DNA from: Diaphorobacter sp. HDW4B
GTDB taxonomy: Bacteria > Pseudomonadota > Gammaproteobacteria > Burkholderiales > Burkholderiaceae_C
Assembly (NCBI RefSeq): GCF_011305535.1
Contig: NZ_CP049905.1
Location: 434,001 to 498,000, forward strand
DNA length: 64,000 bases
Direction of reading: 5' to 3'
Below are positions 39,655 through 48,221 of this stretch, piece by piece. Position 1 is the first letter of the stretch, and each line of letters starts with the position of its first letter. The position numbers were made by a program, and so were the translations under genes. The notes below the pieces were generated by a model that worked only from the letters and a program-made list of their open reading frames with translations, was not told where the DNA came from and made no database searches.

Positions 39655-42366
39655 ATGATGAGAGAAGGACAAGCCACTGCCATTCAGCGGCTCGATTACA
39701 CAGCACCGGCGTTCTGGATCGACACCGTCGATCTCACTTTCGATCTGGACCCGGCCAAGACGCGCGTGCTCAGCAAGATGCGCATCCGCCGCAACATGGA
39801 CGTCGCGCCTCAGCCGCTGCGTTTGGACGGCGAAGAGCTGAACCTGGCCCGCGTGATGGTCAACGGCGGCGGCACCTCGTTCAAGATGGACGGCAACCAG
39901 CTCGTGCTGGAAAACCTGCCCGAAGGCGATGCGCCCATCGATCTGGAAATCTTCACGACCTGCGCGCCCGCCAAGAACACCCAGTTGTCTGGCCTGTACG
40001 TCAGCAACGACACCTTTTTCACGCAGTGCGAGGCCGAGGGCTTTCGCCGCATCACCTATTTCCTCGACCGTCCCGATGTGATGGCGATGTACACCGTCAC
40101 GCTGCGCGCCAACAAGGCGCAGTACCCGGTGCTGCTGTCCAACGGCAATCTGGTCGACAGCGGCGATCTGGAAGATGGCCGCCACTTCGCCAAGTGGGTC
40201 GATCCGCACAAGAAGCCGGCCTATCTGTTCGCACTGGTGGCGGGCAAGCTGGTCGCGCGCGAGCAGCACATCAAGAGCCGCGCAGGCAACAAACACCTGC
40301 TGCAGGTCTACGTGCGCCCCGGCGATCTGGAGAAGACCGAACACGCGATGAACTCGCTCATGGCATCGATCGCCTGGGACGAGACGCGCTTTGGTCTGTC
40401 GCTCGATCTCGAACGCTTCATGATCGTCGCCACCAGCGACTTCAACATGGGCGCGATGGAGAACAAGGGCCTGAACATCTTCAACACCAAGTACGTGCTG
40501 GCCAGCCAGTCCACCGCAACCGACGTGGACTTTGCCAACATCGAATCGGTGGTCGGCCACGAGTACTTCCACAACTGGACAGGTGACCGCGTCACCTGCC
40601 GCGACTGGTTTCAGCTCTCGCTGAAAGAAGGCCTCACCGTCTTCCGCGATCAGGAATTCAGCATGGACATGGCGGGCAGCGAGTCGGCCCGCGCGGTCAA
40701 GCGCATCGAGGACGTGCGCGTGCTGCGCACCGTGCAGTTCCCCGAGGACGCAGGCCCGATGGCCCACCCCGTGCGCCCCGACAGCTATGTGGAAATCAAC
40801 AATTTCTACACCGTCACCATCTATGAAAAGGGTGCGGAAGTCGTGCGCATGCAGCACAACCTGGTGGGCCGCGACGGCTTCGCGCAGGGCATGAAGCTGT
40901 ACTTCGAGCGCCACGACGGCCATGCCGTGACCTGCGACGATTTCGTGCAGGCGATTGCCGATGCGAACCCGCACAGCCCGCTCACGCAGAACCTCGAACA
41001 GTTCAAGCGCTGGTACAGCCAGGCTGGCACGCCGCGCGTTCGCGCATCAGGCGTGTATGACACCGACGCGTGCTCCTACACGCTGACGCTCTCGCAAAGC
41101 TGCCCCGCCACACCGGGCCAGCCAAGCAAGAAACCGTTCGTGATCCCCGTGTCGCTTGGCCTGCTCGGTGCCAACGGCGCCGCCCTGCCCCTGCAGCAAC
41201 AAGGCGACGACCAAGCCAGCGGCACGGAAGGCACCATCGTGCTGACCGAGCCCAACATGACGATCACCTTCGTCAACGTGGACTCGGCCCCCGTGCCATC
41301 GCTGCTGCGCGGCTTCAGCGCGCCCGTCGTGCTGGACTACGACTTCAGCGACACCGATCTGCTGAACCTGCTGGCCCACGACACCGATCCGTTCAACCGC
41401 TGGGAAGCCGGTCAGCGTCTCGGCATGCGCATCGCGCTCGCCGCCATCGCCAACCCGGCGCTGACGACCAACGCGCAAGGCGAGATCGAGCAATCCATCC
41501 TGCCGCCAGCCTTCGTGCAAGCCATGCGCGACGTACTGCGCAACCCATCGCTCGACGCGGCTTTCAAGGACCTGGTGCTCACGCTGCCATCCGAAGGCTA
41601 CATCGCCGAGCAACTGGAAGAAGCCGATCCGCAGCGCATCCACGCCGTGCGTGAAGCCATGCGCGCAGAGCTGGCCAGCACCCTGCATGCCGACTGGATC
41701 TGGGCCTACGAAGAGCACCAGACACCGGGTGCCTACAGCCCCGACGCTGCATCCGCAGGTCGCCGCTCGCTTGCCGGTCACGCCCTGCACATGCTGTGTC
41801 TGGCCGCCCGCAAGAGCGGTGACACGCTGTGGCCCGGCAAGACGTACCAGCGCTTCAAGGACGCAGGCAACATGACCGACCGCTTCAACGCGCTGGCCGC
41901 GTTGGTGGGCACCGGACACGAGCTTGCCAAGCCCGCGCTGGAACGCTTCCACGCCCTGTTCAAAGACGAGGACCTCGTGGTCGACAAGTGGTTCGCACTG
42001 CAGGCCGGCACGTCCGATCGCAACGGCAACATCCTTCCCGCCGTGCGCGAGCTGATGAAGCAGCCCGACTTCCAGATCAAGAACCCCAACCGCGCACGCA
42101 GCGTGATCTTCAGCTACTGCAACGCCAACCCCGGCGCGTTCCACCGTGCCGACGGCCAAGGCTACGCCTACTGGGCCGACCGCGTATTGGAACTCGACGG
42201 CTTCAACGCGCAAGTCGCATCGCGCCTCGCACGTGCCATGGACCGCTGGCGCAAGCTGGCCGAGCCCTACCGCTCGCAAGCCAAGGCCGCCATCGAGCGC
42301 GTAGCGGCCAAGCCCGATCTGAGCAACGACGTGCGTGAGGTCATCACCCGCGCACTCGCGGATTGA
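39655..42366 (+). CDS. pepN: Aminopeptidase N
   Basis: A 903-residue M1-family zinc aminopeptidase removing N-terminal residues from peptides in the cytosol. The exopeptidase motif GAMENKGLNIFN and the zinc site VVGHEYFHNWTGDRVTC...SLKEGLTVFRDQEF (HExxH plus downstream Glu) are intact. C-terminal Ig-like and superhelical domains complete the E. coli-like length (870). ATG 39655 or 39658 are both possible. The pepN–fbp order recurs in Burkholderiales. Confidence 0.96.
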   Translation: MMREGQATAIQRLDYTAPAFWIDTVDLTFDLDPAKTRVLSKMRIRRNMDVAPQPLRLDGEELNLARVMVNGGGTSFKMDGNQLVLENLPEGDAPIDLEIFTTCAPAKNTQLSGLYVSNDTFFTQCEAEGFRRITYFLDRPDVMAMYTVTLRANKAQYPVLLSNGNLVDSGDLEDGRHFAKWVDPHKKPAYLFALVAGKLVAREQHIKSRAGNKHLLQVYVRPGDLEKTEHAMNSLMASIAWDETRFGLSLDLERFMIVATSDFNMGAMENKGLNIFNTKYVLASQSTATDVDFANIESVVGHEYFHNWTGDRVTCRDWFQLSLKEGLTVFRDQEFSMDMAGSESARAVKRIEDVRVLRTVQFPEDAGPMAHPVRPDSYVEINNFYTVTIYEKGAEVVRMQHNLVGRDGFAQGMKLYFERHDGHAVTCDDFVQAIADANPHSPLTQNLEQFKRWYSQAGTPRVRASGVYDTDACSYTLTLSQSCPATPGQPSKKPFVIPVSLGLLGANGAALPLQQQGDDQASGTEGTIVLTEPNMTITFVNVDSAPVPSLLRGFSAPVVLDYDFSDTDLLNLLAHDTDPFNRWEAGQRLGMRIALAAIANPALTTNAQGEIEQSILPPAFVQAMRDVLRNPSLDAAFKDLVLTLPSEGYIAEQLEEADPQRIHAVREAMRAELASTLHADWIWAYEEHQTPGAYSPDAASAGRRSLAGHALHMLCLAARKSGDTLWPGKTYQRFKDAGNMTDRFNALAALVGTGHELAKPALERFHALFKDEDLVVDKWFALQAGTSDRNGNILPAVRELMKQPDFQIKNPNRARSVIFSYCNANPGAFHRADGQGYAYWADRVLELDGFNAQVASRLARAMDRWRKLAEPYRSQAKAAIERVAAKPDLSNDVREVITRALAD

Positions 42367-42395
42367 GCGGACAATTCGAGATCAACGATCTGACG

Positions 42396-42424
42396 TGTCA
42401 GCGCGTTTTTTGACGCTCCTGACA
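42396..42424 (+). repeat. Inverted repeat between pepN and fbp
   Basis: TGTCAG-c-GCGT ... ACGC-tc-CTGACA can form an interrupted 10-bp hairpin 46 bases before the fbp start. It may be an mRNA structure or a poor terminator; there is no U tract after it. Confidence 0.4.
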
Positions 42425-42470
42425 TGTTGGTCGGCCCCACAAGATTCTGTATTCAGGAGATACCAAAAAA

Positions 42471-43475
42471 ATGGCACAACGCACCAGCCTCACGCGCTAT
42501 CTGGTCGAACAGCAGCGCGTCGACGGCCTCATCCCACCCCAACTGCGCCTGCTGCTCGAAGTCGTCGCACGCGCCTGCAAGCGCATCAGCTTCGCCGTCA
42601 ACAAAGGCGAACTCGGTGACGTCATGGGCACCGCAGGCAGCGAAAACGTGCAAGGCGAAGTCCAGAAGAAACTGGACATCATCGCCAACGAAACGCTGAT
42701 CGAAGCCAACGAATGGGGCGGCCACCTGGCAGCCATGGCCTCGGAAGAAATGGAAGGCATCTACGTGGTGCCCAACCGTTACCCGCAAGGCGAATACCTG
42801 CTGCTGTTCGATCCACTCGACGGCTCCTCCAACATCGACGTCAACGTCAGCATCGGCACGATCTTCAGCGTGCTCAAGAAGCCCGACGGCCACCCCGGCG
42901 TGCACGACAACGACTTCCTGCAACCCGGCACGCAGCAAGTCGCTGCCGGCTACTGCATCTACGGCCCACAGACCACGCTGGTGCTGACCGTGGGCGACGG
43001 CGTCGCCATGTTCACCCTCGACCGCGAGCAAGGCTCCTTCGTTCTGGTGCGCGACAACATCCGCATCCCCGAAGACACCAAGGAATTCGCGATCAACATG
43101 AGCAACATGCGCCACTGGGACGCCCCCGTGAAGCGCTACATCGACGAATGCCTCGCCGGCAAGGAAGGCCCACGCGGCAAGGACTTCAACATGCGCTGGA
43201 TCGCCAGCATGGTCGCCGACGTGCACCGCATCCTCATGCGCGGCGGCATCTTCATGTACCCCTGGGACAAGCGCGAACCCAACAAGCCTGGCAAACTGCG
43301 CCTGATGTACGAAGCCAACCCCATGGGCTGGCTCGTCGAACAGGCCGGCGGCTTGGCCACCAACGGCAAGCAACGCATTCTGGACATCCAACCCGGCCAA
43401 CTGCACGAACGCGTCAGCGTGATCCTCGGCTCCAAGAACGAAGTCGAACGCGTCACCAGCTACCACGCCGAGTGA
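42471..43475 (+). CDS. fbp: Fructose-1,6-bisphosphatase class I
   Basis: A 334-residue gluconeogenic phosphatase (fructose-1,6-bisphosphate to fructose-6-phosphate). The metal/phosphate signature [20 protein letters not shown] is near residues 103–122, with ASEEMEGIY before it and the catalytic-site region [21 protein letters not shown] after it. CAGGAGA precedes ATG 42471. Followed 50 bases later by tRNA-Thr. Confidence 0.97.
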   Translation: MAQRTSLTRYLVEQQRVDGLIPPQLRLLLEVVARACKRISFAVNKGELGDVMGTAGSENVQGEVQKKLDIIANETLIEANEWGGHLAAMASEEMEGIYVVPNRYPQGEYLLLFDPLDGSSNIDVNVSIGTIFSVLKKPDGHPGVHDNDFLQPGTQQVAAGYCIYGPQTTLVLTVGDGVAMFTLDREQGSFVLVRDNIRIPEDTKEFAINMSNMRHWDAPVKRYIDECLAGKEGPRGKDFNMRWIASMVADVHRILMRGGIFMYPWDKREPNKPGKLRLMYEANPMGWLVEQAGGLATNGKQRILDIQPGQLHERVSVILGSKNEVERVTSYHAE

Positions 43476-43508
43476 TCCAGATCAGCTACATCGAAAAATT
43501 TTTCGGTA

Positions 43509-43514
43509 TATAAT
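43509..43514 (+). promoter_or_regulatory. -10 element of tRNA-Thr promoter
   Basis: A perfect TATAAT lies ten bases before the mature tRNA 5' end. No good -35 is seen at the matching distance. A 14-bp palindrome CGAAAAATTTTTCG (43492–43505) lies immediately upstream. Confidence 0.55.
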
Positions 43515-43524
43515 CGAAGACTTC

Positions 43525-43600
43525 GCCGGTGTAGCTCAGTCGGTAGAGCAGCTCATTCGTAATGAGAAGGTCGCGTGTTCGATTCATGTCTCCGGCACCA
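43525..43600 (+). tRNA. tRNA-Thr(CGT), integration site of the adjacent element
   Basis: 76 bases with encoded CCA. The D arm AGCTCAGTCGGTAGAGC and anticodon loop TTCGTAA give anticodon CGT, matching E. coli thrW in layout. T stem GCGTG/CATGT includes two G·U pairs. The acceptor stem (GCCGGTG/CTCCGGC) has a U·U mismatch at 6–67. Its 3' part is duplicated at 46316–46361. Confidence 0.95.
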
Positions 43601-43601
43601 A
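43556..43601 (+). repeat. attL: left copy of the 46-bp att repeat, inside tRNA-Thr
   Basis: The repeat runs from the anticodon loop (TTCGTAATGAGAAGGTCG...) through CCA and one more A. It matches 46316–46361 with a single difference (C at 43574, G at 46334). Confidence 0.93.
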
Positions 43602-43604
43602 ATG

Positions 43605-43637
43605 AAGGGGCCAGTTCGCAAGGACTGACCCCTTTTT
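43605..43637 (+). terminator. Terminator after tRNA-Thr
   Basis: AAGGGGCCAGT / ACTGACCCCTT stem (one mismatch) with a T tract. It lies within the element side of attL. A similar terminator follows attR at 46376, so the tRNA transcript has an end in both states. Confidence 0.8.
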
Positions 43638-43643
43638 GCTGTG

Positions 43644-44657
43644 TCACCGGCGTGTAACTCCGAGCAGATTATCTAGCCTAGATGCCGCCAGTTGCAAGCC
43701 CTCTGGCGCGACATGCGCGTATCGATCCACCATCGACTGCGTTTTCCAGCCCCCCAGACGCTGTAACTCCCAAGTGGGCGTGCCAGCTTCCCGGTGCCAA
43801 GTAGCAAAGGTATGGCGCAAGTCATGCCAGCGGAAATTTTCGATTCCCGCACGCTTCAACGCCGACCGCCACGCCTTCGTGTTGACCTGGACGATGGGTT
43901 CACCCTCGTAAGTGAAAACATGTGTGCGGTGATCGCCTTTACGCCGTTCAAGCACCGCCATAGCCATCGCATTCAATGGCACCGCATGCGCGTGACCATT
44001 CTTATGCTGATCCGCAGCGATCCACAGGTGTTGCCGCTCAAGGCTTATCTGTTTCCATTGAAGCCGCGTCACGTTGCCTTGCCGCAGCCCGGTCGCGACC
44101 GAGAACTCCGCCATATCGCGTAAATGCTGTGGCAACTCGCCAAGCAAGCGCACAAACTCTTCACGCGTGAGCGAACGAATACGCCCACCGCGATCGCGAA
44201 GCATCGAGACTTTCGGAATGCGATCGAGCCATTCCCAATCGTCACGAGCACGACGCAAGATCGCACGCACCAAGGCCATGTACCGATTCACCGTTGCGGG
44301 CGCAGCACCCTTCGCTCGCATCTGTCGCACTCGCTCCAGAGTCTCCCGATCCACATCGTTCAAGGCCTTGCCGGAAAGGTACGGAGCAAACCACTTCAGC
44401 ATCGATATGTCCCATGCGTGAGTACGCTTGTGAGAGGTCTCATCAAGCCATCGTGCAGCAGCATCATCCCAGGTTTTCTCGGGACGAACTCCCAGCCGAT
44501 CTACCTGCCATCGCTCAGCTTGCAGCTTGTCATGAAGGCGCTGCGCATCCCGTTTATTCGATGTTCCCGTACTCCTGTAGAGCGGCTTGATTTCCCCACG
44601 AATCGGGGCGAACTTCATCCACCAATATGGTGAGTTTGAACGTTTGTAGAGAGTCAT
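43644..44657 (-). CDS. Tyrosine recombinase/integrase of the tRNA-Thr element
   Basis: 337 residues from ATG 44657. An N-terminal SAM-like core-binding domain (about 55–140) precedes the catalytic domain. The active-site set is visible: Arg in ATGLRQGN, HxxR in WHDLRHTFATWH, His/Trp in RLGGWKTQSM and the nucleophile Tyr in VDRYAHVAP. It should recombine attL and attR. The start overlaps the stop of the upstream Rep remnant (ATGA), so the two genes formed one operon in the original element. Longer upstream starts would enter the rep gene. Confidence 0.93.
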   Translation of the reverse strand: MTLYKRSNSPYWWMKFAPIRGEIKPLYRSTGTSNKRDAQRLHDKLQAERWQVDRLGVRPEKTWDDAAARWLDETSHKRTHAWDISMLKWFAPYLSGKALNDVDRETLERVRQMRAKGAAPATVNRYMALVRAILRRARDDWEWLDRIPKVSMLRDRGGRIRSLTREEFVRLLGELPQHLRDMAEFSVATGLRQGNVTRLQWKQISLERQHLWIAADQHKNGHAHAVPLNAMAMAVLERRKGDHRTHVFTYEGEPIVQVNTKAWRSALKRAGIENFRWHDLRHTFATWHREAGTPTWELQRLGGWKTQSMVDRYAHVAPEGLQLAASRLDNLLGVTRR

Positions 44658-45029
44658 TCTGGCTCCCATCGAGATCGTATGTTTGTGTCCAAGACCCAAG
44701 ACATAGCATCCTTGAATCGACTCAACCGCCATATCAGTTGCTCGGAGGAATACTCCGGCAGGTCATTGAAAACAGCGATAGCCACGTCCACCATCGAATA
44801 ACCCGCAAAACGTATGCGTTCAGGCTTAGGAACCGTAATTCCTTTACTCGAACTGAACCGATTGCTCCATGCATCGCCTTCGTCGTATGCCTTCATCATG
44901 TATTTCGAAAGATACGAAGCTATCTTGGATGGAGCACGGGCACTGTTGCGCTTTCTGCTTTGAACATCAATGTTCCCCCCAAAGTCACCAATCACGGAGC
45001 GCCACACGGCCCGAACAACGTTGACGTTC
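44654..45029 (-). pseudogene. Truncated rolling-circle replication initiator-like gene (C-terminal part)
   Basis: About 125 codons remain, entering from the IS boundary (first genuine residues NVNVVRAVWRSVIGDFGG). SKIASYLSKYMMKAYDEGD resembles the YxxKY motif III of rolling-circle Rep proteins of small plasmids and filamentous-type phages, and GGNIDVQ precedes it as in such proteins. The N-terminal half, which should carry the HUH metal motif, is missing because the IS3 element starts at 45030. Assignment rests on motif recognition and is moderate. Confidence 0.6.
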
Positions 45030-45092
45030 TGAATCGCCCCGGGTTTTCTAGACACCTCTGAGCCTCAAATCTAAGGCCCAATAGGAGGTGCT

Positions 45093-45371
45093 ATGAGTAA
45101 CCAAAGATATCCCCAAGAATTCAAGACCGAAGCAGTCAAGCAGATCACTGAGCGCGGCCATAAGGTGGCCGATGTTTCAGCCCGACTAGGCGTAAGTCAG
45201 CACAGCCTTTATCAATGGATCAAGGCTCAAGGAACGCCTGCCCATGATCGGCCGGCACAGGTGTCACAAACCGAGGAGTTGCGACGACTGAAGGCTGAAC
45301 TCAAGCGAGTCACAGAGGAGCGCGACATCCTAAAAAAGGCCGCAGCGTACTTTGCCAAGCAGTCCGGGTGA
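45093..45371 (+). CDS. IS3-family transposase OrfA
   Basis: A 92-residue HTH protein (RYPQEFKTEAVKQITERGHK, VSARLGVSQHSLYQWIKA) with a leucine-zipper tail (ELRRLKAELKRVTEERDILK). AGGAGG precedes the ATG. Near its end the heptamer A-AAA-AAG (45332–45338) is in the proper register for a -1 slip into OrfB. Confidence 0.95.
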   Translation: MSNQRYPQEFKTEAVKQITERGHKVADVSARLGVSQHSLYQWIKAQGTPAHDRPAQVSQTEELRRLKAELKRVTEERDILKKAAAYFAKQSG

Positions 45372-46243
45372 AGTACGCATTCATCAAGCGCCATGAAGGT
45401 GAGTACAGCATTCGCCGACTGTGCAAGGTCATGGCTGTACACCCTAGCGGCTACTACGCCTGGAAGGCGCAACCGATGAGCCTGCGTGCAAAGGACGATC
45501 AACGTCTGTTGGGTCTTCTCAAGCATGCGTGGCTCGAGAGTGGTGGCGTCTATGGCTATCGCAAGCTGACCATGGACATGCGTGATTTGGGCGAGAGCTG
45601 CGGCAAGCATCGCGTGGCACGACTGCTCAAAATCGAGGGGCTGCGCTCACAGACGGGCTACAAACGCCGTGCAGGCATGCGTGGCGGCAAACCTGCCATC
45701 GTCGCGCCCAATCACTTGCAGCGCCGCTTCGCAGCGGCCGAGCCCAACCAAGCTTGGGTGACTGACATCACATACATCCGCACCCATGAAGGTTGGCTGT
45801 ATCTGGCGGTGGTGGTTGACCTGTTCTCACGTCAGGTTGTTGGCTGGTCTATGGGCAGCCGCATCGATACTGGCTTGGTGCTCGATGCACTGTTGATGGT
45901 CTTGTGGCGTCGCAGGCCTAAGCTGCCTGTCATGGTGCATTCGGATCAGGGTAGTCAGTTTACAGGCCATGACTGGCAGGGCTTTCTGCGAGATCACAAT
46001 CTGGTCTCCAGCATGAGTCGTCGCGGCAACTGTCACGACAACGCCGTGGCCGAGAGCTTCTTCCAGTTGCTCAAGCGCGAGCGTATTCGCCGCCAGATTT
46101 ACCCGACGCGCGATGAGGCCAGGGCTGATGTCTTCAACTACATCGAGATGTTTTACAACCCGAAAAGGCGTCATGGCACCGCCGGAGATATCTCTCCGGT
46201 AGAGTTCGAAAGACGGCATTCCCAACGGCTCAACAGTGTCTAG
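45368..46243 (+). CDS. IS3-family transposase OrfB (DDE integrase domain)
   Basis: 291 residues from GTG 45368 (GTGA overlap with OrfA); the functional enzyme is probably the OrfAB fusion made by -1 frameshifting. The DDE triad is in VTDITYIRT, HSDQGSQFTG and NAVAESFFQLLKRE. HTH_21 and rve core domains are complete. Confidence 0.95.
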   Translation: MKYAFIKRHEGEYSIRRLCKVMAVHPSGYYAWKAQPMSLRAKDDQRLLGLLKHAWLESGGVYGYRKLTMDMRDLGESCGKHRVARLLKIEGLRSQTGYKRRAGMRGGKPAIVAPNHLQRRFAAAEPNQAWVTDITYIRTHEGWLYLAVVVDLFSRQVVGWSMGSRIDTGLVLDALLMVLWRRRPKLPVMVHSDQGSQFTGHDWQGFLRDHNLVSSMSRRGNCHDNAVAESFFQLLKRERIRRQIYPTRDEARADVFNYIEMFYNPKRRHGTAGDISPVEFERRHSQRLNSV

Positions 46244-46315
46244 GAAATCCGGGGCGATTCAAACGGAGTCACACGCCCAGAGGCATTTACAGCGCCTCAG
46301 AGACACCAAGCCACC

Positions 46316-46361
46316 TTCGTAATGAGAAGGTCGGGTGTTCGATTCATGTCTCCGGCACCAA
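46316..46361 (+). repeat. attR: right copy of the 46-bp att repeat (3' part of tRNA-Thr)
   Basis: A duplicate of the tRNA-Thr 3' part, 46 bp with one difference, lacking the 5' half, so it is not a tRNA gene. The change to G at 46334 would break a T-stem pair (50–64), confirming that it is not under tRNA selection. Confidence 0.93.
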
Positions 46362-46375
46362 GTCAGTAAAGGAAG

Positions 46376-46405
46376 GCCCGCTATTCAACAGATAGCGGGC
46401 TTTTT
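46376..46405 (+). terminator. Rho-independent terminator past attR
   Basis: GCCCGCTAT / ATAGCGGGC with loop TCAACAG and a T tract. Probably the original terminator of the host tRNA-Thr gene before integration. Confidence 0.88.
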
Positions 46406-46614
46406 CTTTTTGCAAGGAATGTAGGCGGCACGTAGGCAACGGGCATTCTTGGCACCTTGTCCATCAGCGCCTCACCACTGACTTCGAATCCACATTTAGG
46501 ATGCACGGATGTTCTTCCGTGCACTCGAAGCAGCTCATGTTCGATTGCGACACAGCTCGACGCATCGCTAGCTACGATTTCTCGGTCGCAACAACATTCT
46601 TCGAGAGAAATCCC

Positions 46615-46794
46615 ATGGCATCCGAATACGCAAACGTCCGCTACCGCTATCGCAAGACACCCGGAACAGGCCCGTGGACCGGCAGCACCTGGTCTGGAAC
46701 GGTCAAGTCAAAAAGCGAAACACTGGTGATGCAATCCCTGCGCGACAAGCACAAGGGGTATGAGATCGAACTGGTGGAAATCAAGTGGCGATGA
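46615..46794 (+). CDS. Small hypothetical protein (59 aa)
   Basis: MASEYANVRYRYRKTPGTG... has a GAGAG ribosome-binding-like sequence just upstream of ATG 46615. The product is basic and beta-rich, without signal or membrane segment. Codon use is like neighbouring genes. I do not recognise it. It lies 254 bases outside attR, so it is probably a chromosomal gene and not part of the element. The flanking 192 bases to the binding-protein gene hold nothing else. Confidence 0.5.
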   Translation: MASEYANVRYRYRKTPGTGPWTGSTWSGTVKSKSETLVMQSLRDKHKGYEIELVEIKWR

Positions 46795-46986
46795 TCCCAT
46801 TCCGTGCGCCTTCGAGAGCACATTGAATGCGTCCGCACAGCGAAAAAGTGACTACGAAATCCTGCTTTCAACACCGAGGCTGATGCAGGCATCTCTTGCC
46901 CGAGGAGTGTGCCGGAGCGGAGGCTGGAGTCGAAACGGAGCATGATGGTCCCTCAACGATAACTCCAGCTTCACTTGTCGAGCGAA

Positions 46987-48174
46987 TCACATCTTGCACA
47001 ACGGCGAAGGTGCTGGCGCAAGCGATTCCGCAAACACCTGCTCCACCACCGGCCGCAGCACACCATCCGCCAACTTCACCCGGCCCACATAGTTGGGCAG
47101 CAGCAGTTGGTTGTCAGCAGCGCGCATGGTGGTTTCGCCGTACAGGGTGCTGATGCGTGTGCCGCGCAGGGCCTTGCTCACGTCGGCGGGTTTGGGGCTT
47201 TTGGCCAGCTTCACACCTTCGAACATGACCAGTGCGCCGTTGTAGGCCTGGCCTTCGTTGTCGGTGGGCAGGCGGTTGTATTTGGCTTTCCATGCGGCGA
47301 CGAATGCCTTGTTGCGCGGGGTGTCGATGTCGGGGTTGTAGGCCGTGTTGCCCTGCGTGCCTTCCAGTGCCTTGCCGGTGGCGTCGACTACGAAGTTCAT
47401 GATCAAGGCGTGGCCGATGATTCTGGTCTTGGGGATCAGGCCAAACTCCTGCGCCTGTTTGATGAAGGCGGTGGCGTCGCGCCCTACTTCCGCCACCCAG
47501 ATGGCATCGACATTTGCGGCCTTGAGTTGTGCGATGTAGGGCGAGAAATCCTTGGTGCCAAGCGGCGGGTAGAGACTGAGCGGCACCTTCTTGCCCGCCG
47601 CTTCTGCCGCCTGTTTGAACGCGGTGCCGGATTCGCGGCCCCAGGCGTAGTCGGCGGCGAGCACGGCGAAGCTGCTGTCCTTGAGGGACTTGACCCACTG
47701 GTTGATCATGGCGATGTCCATCGCATCCGAATGCACGGTGCGAAAGCTGCGCGGGCGGCAGGCCTCGGCGGTGAGCTTGTCGGACTTGGAGATCACCGAA
47801 AAGTACGCCGCATCCCAGCGATCCAGTCCTTGCGCAATGGCGAGCGAGATGCTGGATGGGATGGCACCGATGAGTAGCTTGTGCCCATCGCGCGCGAGCT
47901 TTTCTGCCACGCGGCGTCCGGCTTCGGGTGTGCCTTCGTCATCGCCTTCGGCCAGTTCGACTTTGCGACCATCCACGCCGCCCTTGGCGTTGGCTTCTTC
48001 GACGGCGAATTTCACGCCGCGCATGACCTCCTCACCTTGCTGCGCGAACACGCCGGACTTGGATGAGACCAAGCCCACTTTCACGGGTGACAGCGCTTGT
48101 GCGTGGGCTCCAAGCGGCAAAGCGGCAAGCAATGCGGAGCGTGCGAAAAGCGCGGTAAGTGCATTCCATTTCAT
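46987..48174 (-). CDS. Branched-chain-type ABC transporter substrate-binding protein (Peripla_BP_6)
   Basis: A 395-residue periplasmic receptor. The signal peptide is MKWNALTALFARSALLAALPLGAHA-QA. VKVGLVSSKSGVFAQQGEEVMRGVKFAVEEAN is the LivJ-like N-terminal lobe. ATG 48174 follows a strong GGAGGG site. It is the last gene of a liv-type operon whose upstream catabolic genes (SDR, flavoprotein, NIPSNAP) suggest an aromatic, terpenoid or steroid-like ligand rather than an amino acid; this is inference. Confidence 0.9.
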   Translation of the reverse strand: MKWNALTALFARSALLAALPLGAHAQALSPVKVGLVSSKSGVFAQQGEEVMRGVKFAVEEANAKGGVDGRKVELAEGDDEGTPEAGRRVAEKLARDGHKLLIGAIPSSISLAIAQGLDRWDAAYFSVISKSDKLTAEACRPRSFRTVHSDAMDIAMINQWVKSLKDSSFAVLAADYAWGRESGTAFKQAAEAAGKKVPLSLYPPLGTKDFSPYIAQLKAANVDAIWVAEVGRDATAFIKQAQEFGLIPKTRIIGHALIMNFVVDATGKALEGTQGNTAYNPDIDTPRNKAFVAAWKAKYNRLPTDNEGQAYNGALVMFEGVKLAKSPKPADVSKALRGTRISTLYGETTMRAADNQLLLPNYVGRVKLADGVLRPVVEQVFAESLAPAPSPLCKM

Positions 48175-48221
48175 TGGATTTTCCCTCCTGAATCGGTTGT
48201 AGTTGTGCGGTGATGTCGTTC

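Larger units (their letters stand above)
45030..46261 (+). mobile_element. IS3-family insertion sequence (1232 bp)
   Basis: Terminal inverted repeats of 26 bp (45030–45055 and 46236–46261) match except at two positions. They start TGAATCGCCCCGG and end in CA. Two overlapping frames encode OrfA and OrfB. Flanking bases (left TTC, right AAC) do not form a target duplication. The element looks intact. Confidence 0.95.
43556..46361. mobile_element. Small integrative element in tRNA-Thr, gutted by an IS insertion
   Basis: Bounded by 46-bp direct repeats in tRNA-Thr, about 2.76 kb per unit. It carries, read leftward, a truncated Rep-like gene and a tyrosine integrase, plus a complete IS3-family element. 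The integrase lies next to attL, as in many tRNA-integrated elements. Everything between the Rep N-terminus and attR has been lost, apparently with the IS. Confidence 0.85.

Noticed and set aside
46316-46361. Second tRNA-Thr gene
   Set aside because: Only the 3' part is present; D arm and 5' acceptor strand are absent and a T-stem pair is broken. It is attR.
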